From Takakia lepidozioides (lineage: Eukaryota > Streptophyta > Takakiopsida > Takakiales > Takakiaceae), in assembly GCA_030704615.1 (NCBI GenBank), contig CM060734.1, positions 12,340,001-12,400,000 on the forward strand: a stretch of DNA of 60,000 bases, read 5' to 3'. Positions 13,235-24,339 of this stretch are shown piece by piece; within the stretch, counting starts at the first letter, position 1, and each line of letters opens with the position of its first letter. The notes under the pieces are model-generated. The model had not been told where the DNA came from and made no database searches. It saw only the letters and a program-made list of their open reading frames with translations. The translations under genes were made by a program, and so were the position numbers.

Positions 13235-13281
<47 letters not shown>

Positions 13282-13643
13282 CTTCCCTCAACCTCTCAAC
13301 CCTTTCCTGTGCAATGAAATTTACTGGAATCTTGCTAGCTTTTGAAGATATCATTGTGCTATGCTTTGGAGTACATCTTTCAAGGTCAACGCATTGAAAA
13401 GTCATTCATGGCAATGCGCTTTCAAGGTCAAGGCATGGAAAAGTCATTCATGGCAATGTGGTGGGTTTTGTTTGGCAGGCTTATTACGCACCTAATCCCA
13501 ATGGCACCCGGGGTAAAGTTATAGCAGGGACTCTTTTTGCAATTATTGCAGTCCTGGCTGCCGTCGCAGTTGGAGCTTACGTTTACATGAAAAAGAAACG
13601 AAGGGCGTATCAAACTGCATCATATGTGAGGGGGTTTGAGTAG
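3161..13643 (+). CDS. Type I membrane protein with an ANF-receptor ectodomain and a very short cytoplasmic tail
   Basis: Nine exons join in phase: 3161-3309, 4874-5170, 5464-5503, 5771-5854, 6291-6464, 6895-6973, 7121-7171, 7435-7781, 13479-13643 (461 residues). Residues 1-22 are a signal peptide (MPICGVLLLLVAFLALWPGG). About 28-400 match the ANF_receptor / type I periplasmic-binding-protein fold of GABA-B, natriuretic-peptide and glutamate receptors: TLGFLSPSADSAIP, then TEWQSAFRVAVEVLN, IGAVGPACTGAA, LTLVSFAATGEPLSS, FPTFFRTVYSDL, WWYLGTDGV, and VAFDPETGS near the end. Several NxS/T sites fit an extracellular face. One helix (about 421-443) is followed by 18 residues starting KKKRRAY; no kinase, cyclase, channel or seven-helix domain follows. 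The exon 4 donor (GTCTGT) is weak. A cytoplasmic partner protein is my inference. Confidence 0.75.
7966..8052 (+). repeat. Degenerate LINE 3-prime-end remnant in intron 8
   Basis: This piece (TTGTTCTGCCCAAACTG ... TATGGCAACC ... CTTATGAGTGCATTCTCTC) is a diverged copy of the 3-prime end shared by the LINE copies at 9578-9660, 9661-9745 and 11240-11290. Only the terminal segment is left. Confidence 0.5.
9166..9660 (+). mobile_element. 5-prime-truncated LINE, 3-prime part with (CT)10 tail
   Basis: The plus strand encodes the C-terminal end of a LINE polyprotein. First comes a zinc-knuckle-like CNCSLCGQPEDN, then after a frame change FLIHCPGYSHQREALLQSIK, then QQIDACVKGFLEDIWKTRIN. This matches the last part of the minus-strand LINE at 11212-13237 nearly base for base (GGATTTCTAGAGGATATCTGG). 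The 3-prime region ends at 9641-9660 in ten CT units. The copy is broken and lies in intron 8 of the ANF-ectodomain gene. Confidence 0.75.
9661..9745 (+). repeat. Second copy of the LINE 3-prime end, in tandem
   Basis: Directly after the CT tail of the previous fragment the terminal segment repeats: CAAACTGGGCGCTCGGTCAA, then CCACAAGGCTACGGCAAAC, then AACGTCCTCTCTGCTTC. Only the 3-prime end is present. Confidence 0.65.
9811..9840. repeat. (GA)n microsatellite
   Basis: Fifteen GA units, just after the tandem LINE ends. Confidence 0.95.
10525..10773. repeat. Tandem duplication, period 134 bp, in intron 8
   Basis: Two diverged copies start at 10525 and 10659. Shared blocks include ATTCCCAAAAGGAAG, CAAGTACT-AAGCAAGG, TTTGCAAAAGTATTC, TCAGAGTAGAGCT and GTCCATGTAA. 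No coding potential is evident. The surrounding stretch (9850-11030) holds no other feature I can name. Confidence 0.7.
11417..12457 (-). pseudogene. LINE endonuclease C-terminus and RT N-terminus
   Basis: The frame continues the endonuclease (RSIVDYIIMDKNLFPQ), then the connector region (KFYWDKLYSEINSNHHGG) and the first RT block (YKAGGPDGIVNELIKHSG). It stops where the internal deletion begins, so no catalytic YxDD motif is present. It overlaps the preceding frame by a few bases in another phase, which points to a one-base indel. Confidence 0.7.
12454..13224 (-). pseudogene. LINE AP-like endonuclease reading frame
   Basis: About 256 residues with the endonuclease-exonuclease-phosphatase motifs in order: RLATFNFSGLTNQR (N motif), CAGQETWE (QE), LFVGCVYMPTEG, then VILLGDFNARVG. 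This enzyme would nick target DNA for target-primed reverse transcription. Near 12460 the frame shifts by one base into the next reading frame. The usual SDH near the end reads SYH (in GTSYHFLVW of the next frame), so a catalytic aspartate is missing and the enzyme is probably dead. Confidence 0.75.
13238..13278. repeat. (GA)n microsatellite at the LINE 5-prime boundary
   Basis: About twenty GA units abut the 5-prime end of the minus-strand LINE; the other end of that LINE also carries GA on the plus strand. Confidence 0.95.
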
Positions 13644-15799
13644 GCAACCATGATTTTAAAATGGGAAGATTGTTCGAGCTGAGCGATCCCTTGTCATTAC
13701 GGCCTACCATTGAAAACAGATGAAAGGGATATGACACAGGAACAGATACATGTCCATGCATGCCCAATTGATACAAATTGGCGGGATCAATGCGACACTA
13801 GGTTTCAATGGCGGGGGAGTAGACATCTGTTGTATAGGATCTTCAACATTCCTTGCAGAATGAAATCTGTGTAGTCCTCTCTCCACAGGTGCAGCTCATT
13901 GAAGAGATGAAGGGAATGTGAATGACTGCAATAAAATCAGAGTTTTGACTATGATGTTCTTACTTCTTACTATTCCAGGACAGAATATAATTACTCTCAT
14001 GTATTCTTACTATAGAATCTTATATCCTAAGAATTATCAAAGAATAAAAAACGTCAATAATTGCGAACCGACCCATCGTTCGTGCAATCCCAATATTCAA
14101 TTAATTAAATTCTGACATGGAAGAGGTTTAGTTGGATTGAGTTATAATTAGTAAGAAGGTTAGCAGGATCACGGGTTAGTTAGTAAGGAAGTAGGGGGGT
14201 CGCTAAACTCGCTGACCGAGTGCGTCGCTAAATCCGAACTCCCGGCTTCTTCTCCTTCGCCACCACGCATACCTTCTCCCTTCGAGATTGTTGGCAATGG
14301 CCGTCTGCAGCTGGGTCTGATACGGAGTGAGAGTTATCCGTTGCTTTCTTTCCTGGATCATCCCGCTTGTGGGTTTCGTTTTCTCTTTGTTTGCATCTCG
14401 GGTGTGCTCTCTGTTTTCGGCATGCACTATCCGTGGATCTGTTGCCTACGGTAGCAAATTACCGTCCTGATTCAGGTATTGATGTATGCTCTTGCTTTTT
14501 TGAATCCCCCTCGGTTTCTGATTGGTGGACTGATATCCCGCAATCGAAGACACTGAAAACCTGTGCCTTGTAGGAATCACGTTTGCAGGGTAGAATAAAG
14601 CACGCCCATAGGTGCATTTCAGTCGGAAAATGTCGCGCTTTGAGTGAGGTGGCCATATCCCACTGCATTGGTGTAAGATCTGAAGTTTTTCCATAGATCT
14701 CCATTTGTGTGTCATTCGTGATTCGATGTTGGTAGTTATCTGGTCTGGATCTAAGAAGAATGTTGAAATTTCAGATCTACGAGATTTATTAGTCTCTAGA
14801 TCTCTGTTTCAATCTCTCTTGGAGTGTTTTCCTGTCTTTCACAGGATTGCACTTGCATCTTCTCATCGCAGTATATTGTGCACTTTTTCATGTTTCTGGT
14901 TATCTGGTAGCAAATCTCTTCATATAAAGAAAACCATTTTCCGTGTCACATTTCCTCTTAAACCAAGACATATGCTTTACTCAGTTCCTTGTAACTTTTC
15001 ATCCTCCTCATCACTCTGCAATTGTCTCCTATCTGTGTGGCTACCTCACTTCTTTGTTCCCAAACCCACCTTCCCCTGCTTGCTGGTAATCCTGTTTCTT
15101 TCAAATCCATGTTTTCAAGTGATTTTCCAGTACGCGATTGCTTTCTACTTTTAAAAGAGAGGTCTAGGAGGAGGTAACGTGATTCTCGCATAGATTGAAT
15201 GTGTACATTGGCTGAGAGTTTGTGATTGTGGTGGAAGCACTGATGTTTCTAGATGAGGCCTGTAACAACTGCTTAGACTTTGTCCTCACGGCATTCCACT
15301 TTGCATGTCAGCTTGGTACAGAATGCCACTTCGTTTGGGAAGGTTGCTCCTTGGTGCTCATTAATTATAATAGGGCCGCCACCCTCCTTGCACTCCCCCT
15401 TTGGTAGAAAATCAGATTGGGCCTCTGTTCTCACTGGAAGGATACAAAACCTTACATTGTTATTTTATGTCTGTTGCTGAATGTAAGCTTCCAAGCTTAT
15501 AAGGTGGAGATTAACAGAAGTTGTGGATTTGTAACAATCTTCCTCAAAGCTGTCATTGTCTGGAACTCTTGACAAGAATTAGCCTAACATGAGCTCGACT
15601 CCCACATGACAACCTTTTGGGTATCTAGCCCCTCCCTTTTTTTCAAAGACCTTGGTTAGGAGGGTGCTGTTGACCAGATACAACTGCTGCGCAAGTAAGT
15701 TTACACATCTGTCGAAGTCAAGAGGTTATTAAGCAGATCCAGTGTTCTGCTTTGGGACAGGTCACAGAATTCCTTCTTGGCTCCACGAGGTGTTTGACA
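13644..15799. promoter_or_regulatory. 3-prime UTR of the ANF-ectodomain gene, then leader/promoter of the coiled-coil gene
   Basis: AATAAA at 13930-13935 is a plausible poly(A) signal for the upstream gene, about 290 bases after its stop. From about 14200 the sequence is CT-rich and is probably promoter and untranslated leader of the coiled-coil gene, which may include untranslated exons. Several open frames here (for example 14705-15154) are not supported. Confidence 0.4.
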
Positions 15800-18700
15800 A
15801 TGAATGACTCTTCATCAGAGGCTCCTTTGGAGCAACTGCAGGCGCCACATAATCTGGAGGCAGATTCTGAGCAGGCAGAGAGCGCTGAGCGAATTACGGA
15901 GGTGCAATCACAAAATGGTGATGACAACATTAACAAGACTGCCTCTTCAGACACACAATGGGAAGAGGTGAAGCTATTCAAACTTTAGTATGCTCATGTC
16001 CAGGGATGCAAAGGAATGGTTTAGTTAATGCTTTGTTTGCACATACACATCAAATGGGTGACACCAAGATGACCCACTGAGGCATGAAAGAGCAAAACCC
16101 CAACTTTTGTTGAAATTGAAGCTGGAGGGAAAATACAAAATCAGGTCAGAAATGCATAAGCATACACACATGGGGTTGCAAGTCAGACAGGGAGAGACAG
16201 ACAAACACTGGTAAGATGGGAGCGGTACTGAGAAGAAGGTGAAAGAAATGCTGAGTTGGGAGGGGAACAGCATCGGGAGTGGGAGGGAAGGGTTCACCAA
16301 GGCAGACGCTACCTCTTCTGATGGCTTACACAAGTTGTCTTCCTATCCTGCATGATCTGCAGCAAGTAAAAGCTCTACAAAACCAGGTTGTAGAGCTGGA
16401 AGCAAACCTGAAAAAGGCAGAAGGAGCTGCTCAAGCTGCTATCAAACTGGCTGGAAATGGTGCAGAAGCTGAGAGCCGAGCATCTGAACTGGAGTTAAAG
16501 CTGCAGGATGGCGAGGCATTGATTGGTGAATTGAAGACCCTCGCAGCATCCCTGGAGGCAAAGGTCAAACAGATGGAAAACCAAGAGCCTGTGGGCGACG
16601 AGAAGGCTACATTGGTAGCAAGAGTGACAGAAGTGGAGGGTCTTTTGAGTGCTGCACAAACCCAGGTATGACAGCAGAAAGAGAGGCAGTTAATCTGTGC
16701 TATAAGCATGTAAATTGTGTTTCTATTTGAAATGAAAAGTTTATCTCCCTCAGAGGGAAAACCAGGCATCCCGTGGCTGTAGGTGCTTTCTCTAGCCTTC
16801 GAAGCCTTCTCCAAGCCTTGTTGAGCAACATGTGTCTAATTGGAAGCTGGTTGTCTAGTGACCACAAGAAATGTCATAGGAGACTCAGGCTGCACATTCC
16901 TGCACTCCTACTAACTATAAAATGTTGTCACAGCTTGACTCTCAGCACGCAGAACTTGCTACATCAGCAGTCAGAGAGGAACATTTGAAGGAGACTCATA
17001 TTAAAGTGAGTCAGCTTGAGTCTGAAATTACCTCCTTAAAGGAAACAGTGGATGAATTGGATGGGAAGTTGGCGACAGCAACTGGAAAACTTGAAGAGCA
17101 TGAAAGCAGTGCCCTGACCTTCACAGAGAGGTGCAATGAACTGGGGGAGAGGGTTAAAGCTGCAGAAGAGAGGGCTGCCCACCATGAGAATCGGTCCAAA
17201 GAGTTGACTGACAGATCTGTGGAGCTTGAGAGTTTACTCACAGGACATCAAACACAGGCCAAGGATGTTCAAGAGAAAGTCACTCCTTTGGAAGTGAGGG
17301 TAGCAGAGTTGGAACAGGATCTCAAATTAAAAGGAGAAAAGCAGGCTGAACTGGAAGAGAGAGTGAAAGATGCAGAGAACAGGGCTGCTCACCATGAGAG
17401 CAGTGCAAAGGACATGAGTGACAGATCTGTGGAGCTCGAGAGTCTATTGGCAGTACAGCAAAAGGATTCTACAGAGAAAATTGGCCCTCTGGAAACCAGA
17501 GTGGCTAAGCTGGAACAGGAACTACAAACCTTACATGAGATGAAAGATGGACTCAGAAAGACTGCCAAGGCTGCAGAGGAGAGGGCAGCTCATCATGAGG
17601 GCAGTGCAAATGAATTGAATGACAGAGTTTTGGAGCTTGAAGGACTGCTGACCATGCACCAATCACAACTGAAAGATGCTGGAGAAAAACGTGATCTTTT
17701 GGAGGCTGAATCGGCTGAGCTGAAACAGGAACAATGCAGCTCCCAGCAGAAGGAAGCAGAACTTAAAAAGACTATGATGGAAAGGGCAGCTCACTATGAA
17801 AATTCTTCAAAGGAATTTAATGACAGAGCTTTGGAGTTTGAAGGCCTCATGTCCACACACCAAACACAAGCAAAAGATGCTGGAGAGAAACTTGCTCTTT
17901 CCGAAGCCAGGGTGGTTGAGTTGGAGGAGGAACTGAAAAACATGCAAGCAAGAGAGACCAACCTGGAAGAAAGGGTAAAGGCTGCAGAGGACAGGGCTAT
18001 ATACCATGAGGGCAGTGTAAAACAGCTGACTGATAGGACTATGGAGCTCGAAAGTCTATTGGTCACACACAAATCTCAGGTTGAGCAGCAGGAAGCAAAA
18101 GCTGCCCATGTGGCAGAGCTGGAACAGGAGCTGGAGAGCTTGCAGGTGCAGTTCTTCAAACTGTAAAGTCATTTCATTATTTTGGCTGATGCTGTCAATT
18201 GATGTTGGAAGCATGTCACTGTCTTTACCAGAAGGTGTTTGGAGTTCCGAGGAGAAGGATGTTGACTTATGTATATAAGGTGTTCATATCACAGAGTGAG
18301 AGAGTATAAACAGATGTACACACCGAGCGTCTTTTCTGGTGAGTGCAGGGGAGAACACCAGACCAGTGGTGACGCAATCTGCTGGCGTTGAAAGCTGGTG
18401 AAACTCTTAAATTGTCTGCCACAGAGTTTTTACTACTTTATGCTAGTCTAGCAATGTAACTCTTTCTGCTTTGTGTGGCTGGGACGACTGAATGATATGG
18501 CGCTTGGACAAATAGATTGCCTGGAAAATTGGTTACATTCTGGCAGCGGTTGTGGCAGGTGTGGGATATTCATCCTGAATTCCGATGTCAAAGTAGATTA
18601 AGCTTTGGAATATAACCTTGTCTGATGTCTGATGTCAACTTAACAGGAAAGGCAAGCTGAATTAGAAGAGAAGGCGAAGACAGCAGACGAAAGAGCTGCT

Positions 18701-21700
18701 CTCATTGAAGACAGTGCAAAGCAATCAACCACAAGAACATTGGAGCTCGAGGGTTTACTGGCTGCACATCAACTTCAAGCTAAAGTAATGGAGGCTGAAC
18801 TGGCAGAGAAAGCAAGAATTGCTGAGGAGAGGGCCTCCCACCATGAGGGCAGTGCAAAGCAATTCAGTGAAAGATCTCTTGATCTTGAGGCCCTACTTAC
18901 CACACACCAAAATCAGGCCGCAGAGAGGACTGCCTCCTTGGAGGCTTTGCTGACCACAACTCAGAAGACGCACGCTGAGGTGAATGCAGACGCTGCAGAA
19001 CTCAAGGAAAAATTGAGGGAAGCTGAAGAGAGGGCAGCACAAGCACTTAGTAAGGTGAGCATAATCAGACTTACACAACACAGGTGCCTGAAGCCTGCAT
19101 GTATACCGTGTTATATTCGAGAGCAATTCCAAATTCCACATCACCATCGAACCTTTTTCAATACAACCAATTTGCAAGCAGGACGGTCAGAAAAGTGAAT
19201 ATAATACTAAACAACTCCACACTCCTTAGACCTTAAACAGAGTCACAAAATATGCAAGTAGAAAATCTTATAAATTTAAAACCTTGGCAACATATTTGAT
19301 TAGTAGGAGACAGCTCCTGTTGACAGTTTCCTGTGAATTGGAGCTTTGGTGCCGTCTTCTTCAGATAAGATGTTGACCTGGATTTTGACTTAGGTTCCTC
19401 CTGTGCAATTGTGAAGGCAGGAGAAGCAGATGCAGTTGTAGCTGAGCTGCAGCTTTCAGTGGCAAAGATGAAGGAAGCAGAAAGTGTTGCCTTGGAACTG
19501 CAGGAGAAATTGGTGGCTCTGCAAGAGAGAGCTGATACTGCCGAGGGCCAGTATGGGGCTGCAGTAGAGAGCTTGGCAAAGTCAAGAGAAGAGTTTGGTG
19601 GACTCCAAACATTGGCAGCACAGTTGGGACATGAAAGGCAGCAGCTTGAATCACAGGTGTTCCCTTGTCTCTTTCCTCTTCCTCTGATGATTTCCTGACA
19701 TAACAGCCAAAGCTGTCTTCCTACCTTGCTGTTTCTCCAAAATCATAATGAGATAGTGCCTATTTTTTGAGGTACTGCAGTGAATAATCTTTGCAGTGAG
19801 ATACCTTCTTTACAGCCATGAAAATGACTATGACGGCACCCTCCTCACTTGGTGATGCCAAAAGGCTGTTACCCTCCGCGGGTCTAAATTTGCGGCGAGT
19901 TTTCCAATTGATGGTATGGTGTGCGGTTTTACATGGAAATTTGGAATGTCAGGAACAGTAAAGGAACAGGCTTCAGGCAATGGTAGTGGCTCCATTCTAC
20001 TCTCCCCTCTCTTTTCTGCTCCATCATAAGCAGGTGCACCTACAAGGGTAAGCAAAGTCTATCTCTTTTTTCTGTAGACTGGCTCATTCCATTGAGTCCT
20101 TACATATCTAGATTCTGTAGTCGAGCACTATGTATATAATGCGCACAGTACCAACCCTTAAGGTTGGCTTCACAGGTGGGGCAAATGGCAAACATTGTTC
20201 AAGAAAACGAAAGCTTGCATAGCCAGGTGACGGACCTACAAGGACAGCTCCAAGAAATTTTGACAAGGGGAGAAGTGGATGCAAATGAGCTCAAGAAAAA
20301 ATCTTTCCGCGAAGCAACTCTTGATGGAGAGCTGCAGGCCTTGAGGTCGCAAGCATCTGAGTTCACTGTTTTACGTTCACGTGTGACAGAGTTTGAGCAG
20401 AAGGTGCGGGAAGCAGAAGCAAAAGATCATCAACAGGTATTTGTGAGACTGTGTTTTAATACTTGTTGAGTATCTGATCACCCTCATCATAAAAGAGATG
20501 AAACTGTGGTATTTTGCTACAAGGCATTTTGAATGTGTTTTGTGTAGACTCGTTGACATGTTTCATTTGCAACCGGGATCCCTTGTTTTGCATGCCCCTC
20601 CCTTTGACCACCAAATCTGTTGTGCACTGTGGCATGCAGAATGCTAGCTTAGTAAGGGAGCAGCAAAGAGTGACAGCAGCTCAAGACGAAATTTCTGCAC
20701 TGAAGGATCAGCTGGCCAATCATACCTCCCAAGTACATTCTCTTGTGTTCCTCATATGCATTCTTTGCTTTTAGCTTGCAGTGGAACCTTGTTGGATGAC
20801 TAGTGAACTGTCAATACGTATTTTCCTGGTCACCTGTAGACTTTTGCAGGAGGTACAGGTGTAGATTTGAGAACATGAATGGAGACAAGGGAAGGCAATT
20901 TGTTGCCCTCTGAATGTACCCACACCTGTATGTCAAGTATTTGGGGTAAAGATCCAACAGTAGGAACAAACGTTTACTTACATAGCTTAACATTAAGCCA
21001 TGCTTTGAGATAAAAGCTTGGGTCTGGAAAAGTCTAGATGGAGGTTTTGATCAAACCATGGTAAATCAGAGGCAACTAGTTGTTAAGATTTGGAATGCGA
21101 GACTAAACCTGGAACTTTTGACCAAGGTAAGTTTTAAGAGTGAAGGTATGGAGATTTGTAGGCCTGCTAAGTGGACGCATTCTGAGCTTGAAGTACAATG
21201 TTCAGAATGACTGGCAGTGGTTGATCTTAAACTAGGGTTTTGTGAAGTGCATAGACAGGATTTGTAGTTAAACTGACTAACCTCAAAAGTAGTGAGACCA
21301 ACACACCATTTCCAAACTGATGTACATCAAAATGATAGGTTCACTCACCAGTCAACACAACACAGAGAGTTGTCATGGAGTATGACATGTGTTTTAAGTT
21401 TTGGGTAGAAACACATGCTCCTTGTATCTTAACTTTACTTGGATTTCTTCAATGTCATGTGGGTGCAGGGGGAAGGGGAGCTGGAGGCCACAATCCTGGA
21501 TGTTACAGAGAGAGTTCGAACTGCTGAGTCTGAGGCTGCTAGTGCACGGCAGCTTGCCTCCGTCCTAGAGGTACTCTTTCTCTGACATAAGAGGGAAGGA
21601 ATTGTAGCTGTCTTGTTTTTGAAAGATAGAAATGGGTGTTATGAAGAAATATTTCTATAGTTTCTCATAAGTAAGCATCTGATGGAGCTGAGTTCTGGCT

Positions 21701-22685
21701 CAGGCACAGGTTGCAGGACTGCAGGAGACCATTACAGCTCTCGATAGCAAAGTAAGGGCTGCTGAAGCTGAAAAAACAAAGCTTAAGAAGGATAACAAGG
21801 ATTTGCGCAAGGCTGACTCTGACAAGGAAAAAGGATTTGCTGAGTTGGTAAGTGAAACTTGCTGGTGGGTTTGCTTGCTGTATGGTTCAACTGCCGAAGC
21901 AGGTTACATTGTGTCACAGATAGAGGAGCTAAGTGTTGAGATTCCTAATGGGTGAAGACTGCTGGTGAGAATATTGTGCTCGAAAGCTTTCTGGCTACAG
22001 ACATGTTGCCCGGTTGGGACAAAGCTGTACAGGGTGAAGGACAAGGAGGGGGCAGGAAAAAGGGCTGCTACATGAGCAGGATTGTTAGCCGCATAAGATT
22101 GTTTGAAAGGAAGGATAAATCTGCAGGTTTCACTTAGTGAAACATTCCGACTAACAGAGCTACATTAATCGGCATCCCTCAGTGGTTGCAGATGTGGTTG
22201 TACATGTCAGAGTGACCCTTAACTATCACTTCTATGTTATTAAGATCAACTGGCAATCAGAGCAAATAGTGACACGGAAGGTCATGATGAATCCCTCATC
22301 TTGGTTTGGCCTCAACCTTGGAATCTCATCAGGCTTGCAAGGACAGATAATTAGCTACGTGTCTGACAAGGCTTTCTTTTTGCTTGATACTCTGCAGAGG
22401 TCATCATTGCAGGCCCTGGAAGAGAACCAAGGCAGTGTGAATGCTCGAGATCTGGTCAAGACCCCCGTACAGACACCAACTGGGAAAGCACGGAAGAGAA
22501 AGGGGAAAAGTGACAAATCATCCGAAGAGGAAGAGGCTGCTGCCCTGACGGCGCTCATCAATGAGAAGGGAGTGAAACCTGTGCACTCCCACACCCTCAG
22601 TGGTGGTCTACTCGCTGTGCTGATTGCCATCTCTCTCGCTTCATTCTTCCTTGGTTTCTGGCTCCCAAAGAGAATCACTTTTTAA
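15800..22685 (+). CDS. Long coiled-coil protein with C-terminal membrane anchor (At2g32240/At1g05320-like)
   Basis: Ten exons, every intron in phase 0: 15800-15967, 16363-16665, 16934-18145, 18647-19054, 19417-19656, 20176-20436, 20640-20732, 21469-21570, 21704-21847, 22398-22685 (1,072 residues). After an acidic N-terminus almost all of it is heptad-rich coiled coil, with about seven repeats around EERAAHHEGSAKELNDR (residues about 229-650). The end is basic (KARKRKGKSDKSSEEEE), followed by one hydrophobic helix (about 1046-1066, GGLLAVLIAISLASFFLGFW) and PKRITF. This tail-anchored layout resembles, from memory, Arabidopsis myosin-heavy-chain-like proteins of the At2g32240 type. Tethering at an endomembrane is inferred. 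The exon 5 acceptor (GAAG) and exon 7 donor (GTACAT) are weak. Confidence 0.75.
17147..18940 (+). repeat. Internal coiled-coil repeats of the tail-anchored protein
   Basis: Five units in exon 3 have a mean spacing of about 205 bases (68-69 residues) between the first, at 17147, and the last, at 17969. Each starts like ERVKAAEERAAHHE and passes to DRSVELESLL. Two further units in exon 4 (from about 18668 and 18806) are spaced by only 46 residues. The spacing is nearly a whole number of heptads, so the coil register can be kept. Confidence 0.8.
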
Positions 22686-24339
22686 TTTTGAGAGCTGTCA
22701 AATAAGGCAGGTCTGTGGGAGCCATGTTTGCTTCCTTTGCATGATTTCCAATATTGGATAGTGCGAGGTACAAACCTTGCTAATTTCGCTAGAGATGGAC
22801 ATCCCTACATGGCACCGATTACAGCGTGTCCACAAGGAACATTGTTGATAACCCTTTCTGAATGTGTCGAACCCAAACAGTGGCTTGCTTTGGCCCAAGA
22901 GATCACAGATAGACAAAGAAACCTTCTCTTCAGCATGCCGGGGATTGTTGGCTTCGAAAGGGTTACAGCACAAAGATGTTGCTGCTGATGAGTACCTGAC
23001 CACCAAATTTTCCGTGTGGATTTGTAGACTGTATACCTGCATTTCAAGAGTGGTTTGAGTAGGTTGCACTATGACTTCCTTGTCATCTTAGCTATATGGA
23101 TGGTGTTTCAACCAAGTTCATCAGCAAGGCACTACATGACTGTACGCCCTCTTTGAGCTTCAATCTGAAGATCCAATTCAGTCTCTTCAAGTGGCTGTCC
23201 CCTTTCAAGTATAAACAGATCAAAGGGGTGTGACTTGCACAGGCATCAGACGTTAACCTTCAAGTGTTGATATGGACAACTGAAGAGCTCTGTATTATGT
23301 TTCTTGTGGATATATCCTCATTTGCTAATGCATCATTGCTGGTAACATTTATGACAAGCTATCTGAGGAACTAGAAGTGCTTGTGTGATGTACTAGATTT
23401 GAAAGCTTGTTAAATAATTGTAGCCTTGAATATGTGAGATGGTGTTGGAACAGAATTTTATGAATTCCTGTAAGATTGGCTATTTCAATTCTTATGATGA
23501 GTCATTCCAGGTTGCAAAAAGTAAATTCAAGTGTTTGGCTTCGAAGTCTATTGCCATTTGCATGCGTGATCCTGATAGTCACCTACTCTTGTTTCTTCTT
23601 AGCACAAAAGCAGAGAGTAAAAAGGTGGAATTTGAGCACATTGTGAATAGTTTTTCTTTGGGTGATGGTGTCCATGTGATGCACTTGTCCAAGCAAGCTT
23701 TGATTGTTTGCAATTACTTCTTCTGATCAGAGTTCACCCATGGGTGTGATAGAATGCCCTTGTAGATGAACATCACTTGGGCCTAGGAGTTCCACCTCCC
23801 ACTACTTGATGATATGGACACCTAATCTCCTAACAGCTAGTTCCCAATCTCATGTGTGGCTTCAAATTTAGCCATCCAACAGAGCTGGGTCTGTTGTCAT
23901 CTTTGAAGGAGGCCGGGTGCCATGTATTTTGGTTGCAGTGTCTAGACCAAATTGTAGACCATAGTACAAGGTGAACAGTTTGAATTCAACCCATCTAACA
24001 TGAAGTGTTGTTCCCAAGTCACTCATCAAAACAAGCATGTAAGTTGGGCATATTCCCTTACCTTCAAGACATAAGAAAGAAAAGTTTGTTGGCTCCTCCC
24101 TATAAGGGAGAGACCCCGCATTGGTGCCAAAAATGAGTAAGATCCTGATATACCTCCACTAGATAGTACCTCCATGAAGCACATAATCCTCCCCCACTTA
24201 AATGTTAGCTTGAATGTACCTTGATTGGATAGGACCCATAAATGAATCTTACATATGTAAATATTCATAGCTTATATAGGCTAACTTATATAGGCTTATT
24301 TATTTATTTATATACATTAAAATAGAAAGCAGAAACTTA
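22686..24339. other. 3-prime UTR and intergenic stretch without a supported gene
   Basis: This follows the stop of the coiled-coil gene and precedes the truncated end of the C53 copy. The open frames here are short and show no domain or codon signal that I recognise. An ATAAATAAATAA run at 24296-24312 lies at the broken end of the C53 copy. Confidence 0.4.

Larger units (their letters stand above)
11209..13237 (-). mobile_element. LINE retrotransposon with most of the reverse transcriptase deleted
   Basis: Read on the minus strand, the element starts next to a (GA)n tract at 13238. It encodes an AP-type endonuclease and the start of a reverse transcriptase, then jumps at about 11410 to the extreme 3-prime coding end (ACVKGFLEDIWKTR matches in the plus copy). 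It ends in a 3-prime untranslated segment and a CT run (GAGAGAG on the plus strand, 11209-11222). The join lies at a CCCTTCTGAGGCC block also present in the plus copy, so the RT palm and thumb were lost by internal deletion. The element sits antisense in intron 8 of the ANF-ectodomain gene. Confidence 0.8.

Noticed and set aside
14705-15154. A 149-codon frame upstream of the coiled-coil gene
   Set aside because: Hydrophobic and Ser/Leu-biased with no domain; lies in the probable leader.
22182-22397. Upstream extension of the last coiled-coil exon
   Set aside because: Sequence before the acceptor at 22397 is not heptad-like, and the preceding exon joins in phase at 22398.
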